NCBI GenBank assembly: GCA_022567475.1
Contig: JADFGZ010000002.1
Location: 1 to 43,905 of the forward strand
Direction: 5' to 3'
Length of the DNA: 43,905 bases
Source of the DNA: Acidobacteriota bacterium
GTDB lineage: Bacteria; Acidobacteriota; Terriglobia; 2-12-FULL-54-10
How positions within the stretch are numbered: the stretch's first letter is position 1; each line of letters begins with the position of its first letter. Shown here piece after piece: positions 37,766 through 43,905 of the stretch. Position numbers and translations under genes: made by a program. The notes below the pieces were generated by a model, which was given only the letters and a program-made list of their open reading frames with translations, made no database searches and was not told the origin of the DNA.

Positions 37766-38152
37766 CTAGGTTTTCGCCGCAGACTTCTTCTTAATCGCGA
37801 TCGTTCCTTTTCGCGGCCCCTTGCGGGTTCGGGCGTTGGTGTGGGTCCGTTGGCCGCGGACAGGCAAATTGCGGCGATGGCGCAGGCCCCGGTAGGAGCC
37901 GACCTCGATCAACCGGCGGATATTCATGGAAATTTCCTTCCGCAGATCTCCCTCGATGGCGCCTTCCTCTTCCAAAATCTTCCGGATCCGGCCTACCTCA
38001 TCCTCGGTCAAATCCCGCACTTTCGTATCCGGATTGATATCCGCTCTCCGTAAAATCGAATTGGACCGTGCCCGGCCAATCCCGTAGATATAGGTCAGGC
38101 CGATCTCAGACCGCTTGGAGGGGGGTAAATCCACTCCGGCTATGCGTGCCAT
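37766..38152 (-). CDS. rpsM: 30S ribosomal protein uS13
   Basis: 128 residues: [26 protein letters not shown] at the start, the helix-two-turn-helix region, and the [29 protein letters not shown] tail that reaches the P-site tRNA. ATG 38152 follows GGAGGAAAA. It lies 94 bp after rpmJ. Confidence 0.97.
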   Translation of the reverse strand: MARIAGVDLPPSKRSEIGLTYIYGIGRARSNSILRRADINPDTKVRDLTEDEVGRIRKILEEEGAIEGDLRKEISMNIRRLIEVGSYRGLRHRRNLPVRGQRTHTNARTRKGPRKGTIAIKKKSAAKT

Positions 38153-38246
38153 TTTTCCTCCTGGGAGCCGCGCAGCAGCCTGACGCCGGCCTGCCGCCGC
38201 TCTCCCGCGCTGCCTGTTTCTTTCCCGGCGAAAAGCAAATTCACCT

Positions 38247-38360
38247 TCATCCCTGGCGTTGTTTGTGCTTCAAGTTCACACAGATCACCCGAACCACCCT
38301 CTTGCGGCGGATGATCTTGCACTTGGCGCAAATTTTTTTAACCGATGCTCGTACTTTCAT
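38247..38360 (-). CDS. rpmJ: 50S ribosomal protein bL36
   Basis: A 37-residue zinc protein, [20 protein letters not shown] followed by [18 protein letters not shown]11 and C14, C27 and H32 are the zinc ligands of the C+ type. ATG 38360 has AGGAAG upstream. It directly follows map with an 80-bp gap where infA is normally found. Confidence 0.95.
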   Translation of the reverse strand: MKVRASVKKICAKCKIIRRKRVVRVICVNLKHKQRQG

Positions 38361-38440
38361 GCCCAGATTCTTCCTGCCTTGCCGGCGGCATCCGCGCAAA
38401 ATGCGTATTCTGTTTCCAGCGCGGCTCGCCGGGGCGGCCC

Positions 38441-39190
38441 TCAGGGTTTCGTCAGGATCCACGGGCCGTTGCTGGTCACGACGACGCAGTGTTCAAAGTG
38501 CGCCGAATAGCTGCCGTCTTCGGTCACGGCAGTCCACTTGTCTTCCAATACCCGCGCTTCCGCTTTTCCCGCGTTCACCATGGGCTCAATCGCCAGCACC
38601 ATTCCCTCTTTCAAGCGCGGTCCGCGGCCTGGAGTTCCATAGTTGGGCACCTTCGGATCCTCATGGAGACGGCTGCCGATCCCATGTCCCACAAAGTCGC
38701 GCACCACCGAGTAACCGTGAGGCTCCACGTATTGCTGCACCGCGGCCGAAACATCGCCTAAATGCACATCCGGCCGGACATGATCGATTGCCTCATACAG
38801 AGACTCTTCGGTCACACGCAGCAGTTTTTCCAATTCCGGCGAAATGGTTCCCACGGGCACCGTTACGGCCGAGTCGCTGTAGTAGCCTTCCGTCTTGACC
38901 CCCACGTCGATCTTCACGATGTCCCCTTCTTTCAAAATCCTTTGGGGGGAAGGGATTCCGTGCACGATTTCATTGTTGATGGAGGTGCACAAGATGCAAG
39001 GATAGTTATACAGTCCCTTAAAAGCCGGCTCCACCGCATGTTCGGCGAGCTTTTCCTCGGCCAGCTTCTCCAAATCATAGGTGGAAATTCCCGGCGCGAC
39101 CCGTGCGCGCAATTCATCCAAAAGCTCCCACACGAACACCCCTCCCCGGCGCATCTTTTCCAGCTCCAGCGGTGACTTGCAAATAATCAT
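38441..39190 (-). CDS. map: Methionine aminopeptidase, type I
   Basis: 249 residues. It removes initiator methionine. Metal ligands appear in [18 protein letters not shown] (two Asp), [14 protein letters not shown] (His), AIEPMV (Glu) and [10 protein letters not shown] (Glu); the substrate His is in NEIVHGIP. It starts at ATG 39190, overlapping the adk stop (ATGA), so it is translationally coupled. The N-terminal zinc-finger extension of some type Ic enzymes is absent. Confidence 0.96.
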   Translation of the reverse strand: MIICKSPLELEKMRRGGVFVWELLDELRARVAPGISTYDLEKLAEEKLAEHAVEPAFKGLYNYPCILCTSINNEIVHGIPSPQRILKEGDIVKIDVGVKTEGYYSDSAVTVPVGTISPELEKLLRVTEESLYEAIDHVRPDVHLGDVSAAVQQYVEPHGYSVVRDFVGHGIGSRLHEDPKVPNYGTPGRGPRLKEGMVLAIEPMVNAGKAEARVLEDKWTAVTEDGSYSAHFEHCVVVTSNGPWILTKP

Positions 39191-39867
39191 GAAGCGTTCA
39201 AAATGCGATGGATCGCTCCCGTGATCCTTCCCGGGGCTTGGTCCGCATCCACCTCATAGAAACGGCCTTCGTTTCTGTAAAAAGCGATCAGCGGCGCCGT
39301 TTGGGTTTCGTAAGCGGAAAGGCGCTCGCGAATTGCCGCCTCGCGGTCATCCGGCCTCTGCTGCAGGGAAGCTCCATCCGCGTCGCAAATACCTGGTTGG
39401 GCGGGAGGTTGCAAACTCAGGTTATAAATCCGGTTGCACACCGGGCAGATTCTTCGGCCTGAGAGACGTTCAACCACAGTATTATAACCCAGGCGCAAAT
39501 GGATCACAACCGGAGCTCCGGACCCCTTCTGCTTTAGAATTCCCTTGAGCGCCTCTGCCTGGGCTAATGTTCGGGGATAGCCGTCTAGAAGGAATCCTCT
39601 GCCGCAATCGTCCCGGCTGATCCGCTCCTGGACCATCTCGTTCACCACGTCATCGCCCACCAGCCCCCCCGAATCCATTGTGGCCTTGGCCTTCAATCCC
39701 AGAGGCGTTTTCCTCTCCGCGTTTTCCCGGAACATATCTCCCGTGGAGATGTGCGGGACCCCCAACTGTTTTACAATTTCCCTGGCCTGCGTTCCCTTCC
39801 CGGCTCCCGGAGGGCCCAGAAAAACCAAAGGACCCGGAGACGAGTCGGATCTCTTCTGCCGTACCAT
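39187..39867 (-). CDS. adk: Adenylate kinase, zinc-LID type
   Basis: 226 residues catalysing ATP + AMP to 2 ADP. The P-loop is FLGPPGAGKGTQA, the AMP-binding part ISTGDMFRE and GFLLDGYPRT. The LID has C-x2-C (CPVCNRIYN) and then C-x2-D (CDADG), the Cys3-Asp zinc set known from Bacillus enzymes. It normally follows secY in the spc operon; here it follows rplO directly after a 145-bp spacer with two hairpins. Confidence 0.96.
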   Translation of the reverse strand: MVRQKRSDSSPGPLVFLGPPGAGKGTQAREIVKQLGVPHISTGDMFRENAERKTPLGLKAKATMDSGGLVGDDVVNEMVQERISRDDCGRGFLLDGYPRTLAQAEALKGILKQKGSGAPVVIHLRLGYNTVVERLSGRRICPVCNRIYNLSLQPPAQPGICDADGASLQQRPDDREAAIRERLSAYETQTAPLIAFYRNEGRFYEVDADQAPGRITGAIHRILNAS

Positions 39868-39893
39868 GAGATCTCATTTCCCGGAGGCGACAA

Positions 39894-39955
39894 TCCCGGG
39901 TGAATCACTCGGGACCGCCCGGAGGTTAGGCGCATCGCGCGCGTTTTCCCTAACC
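39894..39955. other. Two hairpins in the rplO-adk spacer at the usual secY position
   Basis: TCCCGGGT (39894-39901) pairs with ACTCGGGA (39907-39914), one wobble, 5-nt loop. GGTTAGG (39924-39930) pairs with CCTAACC (39949-39955). There is no T run. No SecY-like reading frame remains in 39868-40012. Confidence 0.5.
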
Positions 39956-40012
39956 CACCACTACCAACTCATCCGCAGTATTGCCTTCCGGAAAGCCACC
40001 CCGAGGCTCCCC

Positions 40013-40456
40013 TCAGGAAGCAATCACCTCTGCCCGCCCTCCGGCCTTGGTGATCTTTTCCCTGGCCGCCCGGCTGAAAAAATGAGCCGAGACGCTGATC
40101 TTGCCTTTCAAATCCCCCTCGCCCAGCACCTTGAGACCGGCGTAGAGTTTTTTGATTATCCCGCGCTGCAACAGAATCTCGGGAGAAACTTCCTTTTCCG
40201 CCAAGGGAGCGATCTGCTTCAGATTCACAATGGCAAAACGCTTCCTGAAAATATTCCGAAACCCCCGCTTGGGCAGCCGCCGCTGCAAGGGCATCTGCCC
40301 GCCCTCGAAACCGCGTTTCCTGTGGCTCCCCGAGCGGGAACGCTGCCCCTTGTGCCCGCGGGCGGAGGTTTTGCCGTGCCCGCTGCCCATACCCCGGCCT
40401 ACACGCTTGCGAGCGTGCGTTTGTCCGCGCGGCACTGACAGCGAACTCAAATTCAT
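40013..40456 (-). CDS. rplO: 50S ribosomal protein uL15
   Basis: 147 residues with the glycine- and arginine-rich N terminus KRVGRGMGSGHGKTSARGHKGQRSRSG, FEGGQMPLQRRLPKRGF, and a globular C-terminal half ending KITKAGGRAEVI. ATG 40456 lies 21 bp after rpmD. Confidence 0.96.
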   Translation of the reverse strand: MNLSSLSVPRGQTHARKRVGRGMGSGHGKTSARGHKGQRSRSGSHRKRGFEGGQMPLQRRLPKRGFRNIFRKRFAIVNLKQIAPLAEKEVSPEILLQRGIIKKLYAGLKVLGEGDLKGKISVSAHFFSRAAREKITKAGGRAEVIAS

Positions 40457-40477
40457 CCGATCCTCCCCAAAACCCTA

Positions 40478-40669
40478 CTACTCCACAATCCGAACCAGGT
40501 GGGACACTTTGAAAATCATCCCCCGAATGGAGTCATCGTCGGGCCGCTCGACCACCTGCTGAAGCTTCCGGAAGCCCAATCCGCGCAGCACCAGTTTCTG
40601 TTTCTTGGGAAACCCGATCCCGCTGCGCACCCATTGGATACGGATTGTTTTCGTTTGCTTTTTGGCCAT
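40478..40669 (-). CDS. rpmD: 50S ribosomal protein uL30
   Basis: A 63-residue bacterial uL30: TIRIQWVRSGIGFPKKQKLVLRGLGFRKLQQVVE then DDDSIRGMIFKVSHLV. ATG 40669. An unusually long gap of 226 bp separates it from rpsE, whereas these genes usually adjoin. Confidence 0.93.
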   Translation of the reverse strand: MAKKQTKTIRIQWVRSGIGFPKKQKLVLRGLGFRKLQQVVERPDDDSIRGMIFKVSHLVRIVE

Positions 40670-40777
40670 CCGTTATCTCCCGCGTCCATCTCCCACAGCA
40701 ACCTTCGGCACCCTGTCTCTCACACCTTGTCGCCGCTGACGCTGCTCAGTTTGCCCGAATTTGGGACCCTAGTTTAA

Positions 40778-40809
40778 GACCCGGGTCTGGGCTTGGCTCG
40801 GGCCCGAGC
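40778..40809. other. Palindromes in the rpsE-rpmD spacer
   Basis: GACCCGGGTC (40778-40787) and GCTCGGGCCCGAGC (40796-40809) are perfect palindromes 8 bp apart in a 226-bp non-coding spacer. They may form a cruciform or RNA hairpin or be protein sites. The rest of the spacer contains no recognisable gene. Confidence 0.45.
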
Positions 40810-40895
40810 GGCAATCATGCCCGTGCAGCCATCCCGCCGTCATCAGCCCTGCCTGACAGGCGACTCAGGCTCACATCCCGGAGGAAGACGCCGGG

Positions 40896-41411
40896 CTAGC
40901 GTTCTTGTGCCGGGCGCTCTTGCGACCCGGACGGCGAGCTGGCCGCCGGCTTGCGCGCCCGGAGCTCCATGAGACCTACCATGGTGGCCTTGACAACGTT
41001 GTGCGGGTTGGTCGTACCCAGCGACTTCGTAAAAACATTTTGAATCCCGGCTGACTGCAGCACGGCCCGCACGGGGCCGCCGGCTATTACCCCGGTCCCC
41101 TCCGGAGCCGGTTTCAAGAGCACGGCGCCGGCGCCGAAGTGACCCACGACTTGATGGGGAATGGTGGTGTTGAACAGATTAATTTTCTTCAAGTTCTTCT
41201 TCGCAACCTCGATCCCCTTCCGAATCGCAGACGGAACGTCTTTGGCTTTCCCCATTCCGATGCCCACAATCCCCTGATCCGGGTCGCCGACCACCACCAG
41301 CGCGCTAAAACTCATGTTCTTGCCGCCCTTGACGACCTTGGTCACCCGGTTGATGGAAACCACCTGGTCTTTCAGTTGGAGAGTGGCCGGGTCAATCCGT
41401 TTGCTTTCCAA
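40896..41411 (-). CDS. rpsE: 30S ribosomal protein uS5
   Basis: 171 residues. The N-terminal double-stranded RNA-binding domain has [27 protein letters not shown], followed by [17 protein letters not shown] and the C-terminal [33 protein letters not shown]. The start is TTG 41411 with GGGAGGAAG upstream. The tail is proline/serine-rich ([14 protein letters not shown]). Confidence 0.96.
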   Translation of the reverse strand: MESKRIDPATLQLKDQVVSINRVTKVVKGGKNMSFSALVVVGDPDQGIVGIGMGKAKDVPSAIRKGIEVAKKNLKKINLFNTTIPHQVVGHFGAGAVLLKPAPEGTGVIAGGPVRAVLQSAGIQNVFTKSLGTTNPHNVVKATMVGLMELRARKPAASSPSGSQERPAQER

Positions 41412-41421
41412 ACTTCCTCCC

Positions 41422-41784
41422 TTAAAATTTCAGTCCGGCTTCCCGGGCGGCATCCGCCAGAGCCTTCACGCGGCCATGGTAACGATACCCGGCCCGGTCA
41501 AAAGCCACCTGGGTAATCCCCTTCTCGACGGCCCGTCCGGCGATCAATTTTCCCGTTTCGCGGGCAGCTGCAATATTTCCGCCGTCCTTCAGCGGAAAAC
41601 CTTTCTCTGCAGAACTGGCAGCGGCCAAGGTGCAACCCCTTCTGTCGTCGATGATCTGAACATAAACGTGCTTGAGCGAACGGAAGACATTCAAGCGGGG
41701 CCGCGCAACTGTCCCCCCGATTTTTTTTCGGATCTTGCGATGAATTTTCTTCCGCGCTTCGTTCCGTCGAACTTGCGTGAACAT
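41422..41784 (-). CDS. rplR: 50S ribosomal protein uL18
   Basis: 120 residues with [31 protein letters not shown] and the C-terminal [28 protein letters not shown], which bind 5S rRNA. ATG 41784; it ends 10 bp before rpsE. Confidence 0.96.
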   Translation of the reverse strand: MFTQVRRNEARKKIHRKIRKKIGGTVARPRLNVFRSLKHVYVQIIDDRRGCTLAAASSAEKGFPLKDGGNIAAARETGKLIAGRAVEKGITQVAFDRAGYRYHGRVKALADAAREAGLKF

Positions 41785-41818
41785 AATCTAAAACCTGCTC
41801 CGCAGCAGCCCGGGCGGG

Positions 41819-42364
41819 TTATTTCGCGCTGGCGCTAGCCCCGGTCTTGCCTACCTTCTTGCGCAGCACCTCGCCCGCATACCGAATGCCCTTGTTTTTG
41901 TATGGGTCCGGCTTCCTGAGGGAACGGATATCGGCGGCGACCTGTCCCACTTTCTGCTTGTCAATGCCGTTCACAGAAAGCCGGGTTTGCCGCTCCACCG
42001 AAACCTGAATCCCTTCCGGAATCGGAAATTCAACGGGGTGGGAGTATCCCAGGGCGAACAGCAGCATTTTGTCCTTCAACTCAGCCCGGTAGCCGATGCC
42101 CACAATCTCCAAATCCTTCTGAAAACCTTTCGTCACCCCCGTCACGGAGTTGGCCAGCAGGCTGCGGATCAGCCCGTGCTTGGCGGCAAAGGAGTCATTC
42201 CGCCGAAGCGTGACTAATTGATTGTCGTGTTTCTCCACATGGATTCCATCGGGCAGGTTCAGGACGAGCTTTCCTTTAGGACCCTTCACCTCGACGGCAC
42301 GCTCCGCAATGCTCACCTGCACATCGGGCAGCAACGGAATCGGTTTCCTTCCAATACGCGACAT
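41819..42364 (-). CDS. rplF: 50S ribosomal protein uL6
   Basis: 181 residues, MSRIGRKPIPLLPDVQVSI at the start, VKGPKGKLVLNLPDG, and the conserved C-terminal IRSLRKPDPYKNKGIRYAGEVLRKKVGKTG. ATG 42364. Confidence 0.97.
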   Translation of the reverse strand: MSRIGRKPIPLLPDVQVSIAERAVEVKGPKGKLVLNLPDGIHVEKHDNQLVTLRRNDSFAAKHGLIRSLLANSVTGVTKGFQKDLEIVGIGYRAELKDKMLLFALGYSHPVEFPIPEGIQVSVERQTRLSVNGIDKQKVGQVAADIRSLRKPDPYKNKGIRYAGEVLRKKVGKTGASASAK

Positions 42365-42428
42365 CGAAAAACCCCTCGGTATGATCGGCCTGTGCAGCAG
42401 CCGCCGTTCCGCATCCGCGGCAGCGGCG

Positions 42429-42827
42429 CTACCAAACCTCTAACAAAACCTCGCCGCCCACGCCTGCTTTGCGCGCCCGTTTCCCGGTCATCACTCCCTT
42501 GGGAGTGGTAAGAATCGAATTACCCAGCCCGCCCAGAACGGCGTGGATCTCCGAACGAGAAGCGTAGACTCTCCGTCCGGGGCGTGAAATCCGCACCAGG
42601 GTGGAGATCGCCGGCCCCTGGCCGGCGGAATATTTCAAACCAATCCGCAACGTCTTCTTGCGGTTCTCCTCCACCACCTTGTAGCTGGAGAGATAACCTT
42701 CCTCTTTCAGAACCCGGGCAACCTCCGCCTTCAAACGCGAGGACGGCATTCCCACCCTCGGGTGACGGCTTCGGATCGCGTTGCGGATCCGGGTCAGCAT
42801 GTCGGCAATTGGGTCCGTAGTATTCAT
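42429..42827 (-). CDS. rpsH: 30S ribosomal protein uS8
   Basis: 132 residues beginning [20 protein letters not shown] and ending with [26 protein letters not shown]-type sequence (here [10 protein letters not shown]). It binds helix 21 of 16S rRNA. ATG 42827. Confidence 0.97.
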   Translation of the reverse strand: MNTTDPIADMLTRIRNAIRSRHPRVGMPSSRLKAEVARVLKEEGYLSSYKVVEENRKKTLRIGLKYSAGQGPAISTLVRISRPGRRVYASRSEIHAVLGGLGNSILTTPKGVMTGKRARKAGVGGEVLLEVW

Positions 42828-42865
42828 AAATGCTCTCGCCTGTACCGGCTATTCTCCGGCAGAGA

Positions 42866-43051
42866 TCACCAACTCGATTTGCGGACGCCCGGTATTTCGC
42901 CCTGCAGCGCCAGCGACCGAAAACACAACCGGCAGATCCCAAACTTCCGCAAAAAGGCGCGCGGCCGTCCGCACAGCTTGCAGCGGTTGTGCTGGCGAAC
43001 CGCAAACTTCGGCTTCTTGCGAGCCTTCGCGATGCTCGATGTTCGTGCCAT
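42866..43051 (-). CDS. rpsN: 30S ribosomal protein uS14, short zinc-binding type Z
   Basis: 61 residues, [20 protein letters not shown], then C24-x2-C27 (CKLC) and C40-x2-C43 (CRLC), forming the zinc knuckle of the short form. The long zinc-free paralogue is not in the window. Confidence 0.96.
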   Translation of the reverse strand: MARTSSIAKARKKPKFAVRQHNRCKLCGRPRAFLRKFGICRLCFRSLALQGEIPGVRKSSW

Positions 43052-43082
43052 TATTTCCTATTCTCTCTCCGCCGGCCCGGCT

Positions 43083-43622
43083 TCAAGGCCGGAACGGAAC
43101 TCCGAGATAGCGCAGCAGCGACCGCGCCTCCTGGTCGGATTTCGCGCCCGTCACGAGCGTAATGTTCATTCCCCGGATCTTGTCCACCTTGGAGTAATCG
43201 ATTTCCGGAAAGATCAACTGATCCCGGATTCCAATGGTGTAGTTTCCCCGCCCGTCAAACGCCTTGGTGGAAAGACCCCGGAAGTCCCTGACACGGGGCA
43301 GCACGATATTGAGCAGGCGGTCCAGGAACTCATACATCCGCCGGCCCCGCAGCGTGACCGAGCAACCGATGGGCACGCCCTGCCGCAGCTTGAAGGCTGC
43401 AATCGACTTCCGGGCCCGGTTCACAATCGGTTTCTGCCCGGTAATGCGGGTCAAATCCTGCGTGGCCCCGTCGAGCAGCTTGATGTTCTGCGTAGCTTCG
43501 CCCACACCTATATTCACTACAACCTTTCGCAACTTCGGGATGGCCATCGGGTTGGGGTATGCGAACTCCTTTTGCATGGCGGGTGCAATTTCTTTCCGGT
43601 ATCTTTCAAGCAGTCGGCTCAT
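43083..43622 (-). CDS. rplE: 50S ribosomal protein uL5
   Basis: 179 residues with [54 protein letters not shown] and [20 protein letters not shown], binding 5S rRNA in the central protuberance. ATG 43622. Confidence 0.97.
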   Translation of the reverse strand: MSRLLERYRKEIAPAMQKEFAYPNPMAIPKLRKVVVNIGVGEATQNIKLLDGATQDLTRITGQKPIVNRARKSIAAFKLRQGVPIGCSVTLRGRRMYEFLDRLLNIVLPRVRDFRGLSTKAFDGRGNYTIGIRDQLIFPEIDYSKVDKIRGMNITLVTGAKSDQEARSLLRYLGVPFRP

Positions 43623-43663
43623 GAAATTTCCTTAGCGATCTCCTCTAGGCTGCCCGCTTCCCA

Positions 43664-43905
43664 TCATTGGTCCAGCGTATTGCCGCATTTCCGGCAGGTC
43701 CGAACCTTCTTCCCGTCCGGCAATTTCTGCAAGCGGACGCGGACGGGGCCGCAAGAGGGGCAAAGCAGCATCACATTGGAACGATGGATCGGCGTTTCCC
43801 GCTCCACGATGCCTCCCTTGACGTTCTTCTGCGGATTCGGACGCGTGTGGCGCTTTACCACTTGAACGTGCTCCACCAGAACCCGGTTGCGGGCCAGGTC
43901 CAGGC
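43664..43905 (-). CDS. rplX: 50S ribosomal protein uL24, 5' part outside the window
   Basis: The reading frame runs off the window end. Visible residues [23 protein letters not shown] and [20 protein letters not shown] identify uL24. The N-terminal KOW part is missing. The C terminus has C-x2-C and C-x2-C pairs (CPSCG, CRKCG), a zinc-binding variant of a protein that in many bacteria has none. Confidence 0.93.
   Translation of the reverse strand, partial: LDLARNRVLVEHVQVVKRHTRPNPQKNVKGGIVERETPIHRSNVMLLCPSCGPVRVRLQKLPDGKKVRTCRKCGNTLDQ

Noticed and set aside
39868-40012. Degenerate secY remnant
   Set aside because: The spacer is too short and shows no hydrophobic coding stretch in any frame.

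Overview
The window is a chromosomal segment of a GC-rich, diderm bacterium. BamA and a LolC/LolD pair show that an outer membrane is present. The mix of a Zn-type ribosomal protein set, tandem ThyX, ScdA/RIC and a BoxB/PaaA-like diiron protein, and the order lysS-lolC-lolD-clpC-bamA, suggest an Acidobacteriota-like organism. That assignment is inference; no 16S rRNA gene is present. Many genes use GTG or TTG starts with good Shine-Dalgarno sites.

Region 1 (1-5.2 kb, mostly minus strand): a truncated methyltransferase, an ODP-like diiron beta-lactamase-fold protein, a two-gene unit of a diiron oxygenase-like protein and a thioredoxin-fold [2Fe-2S] ferredoxin with a clear promoter, then pcm and an ALG5-like glycosyltransferase with overlapping ends. 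Two 80-bp copies of one hairpin/U-run element follow the stop codons of the first two minus-strand units.

Region 2 (5.3-14 kb): ThiF-type E1 enzyme and lipoyl synthase; an overlapping operon of class II aldolase, LsrF/DeoC-type aldolase, zinc dehydrogenase and GNAT-like protein; a double-domain ThyX and rpmE on the minus strand; and the nitrosative-stress repair protein RIC.

Region 3 (14-25 kb, plus strand): lysS, whose leader carries a 137-bp MITE with 17-bp inverted ends and an 8-bp target duplication; a cysteine-rich methyltransferase-like protein of unknown function; and the envelope set lolC, lolD, clpC and bamA.

Region 4 (25-34.7 kb): three tandem QueG-like double [4Fe-4S] paralogues; a hybrid histidine kinase (CHASE-HisKA-HATPase-REC-REC-HPt) preceded by 12-bp tandem repeats; an unknown 443-residue protein behind a near-consensus promoter with an internal palindrome; and guaB.

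Region 5 (34.9 kb to the end, minus strand): the spc/alpha ribosomal operon in the order rplX-rplE-rpsN-rpsH-rplF-rplR-rpsE-rpmD-rplO-adk-map-rpmJ-rpsM-rpsK-rpsD-rpoA-rplQ. secY and infA are absent from their usual places. Palindromic or hairpin-forming spacers lie where secY should be and between rpmD and rpsE. No tRNA, rRNA, CRISPR array or autonomous transposase gene was recognised.
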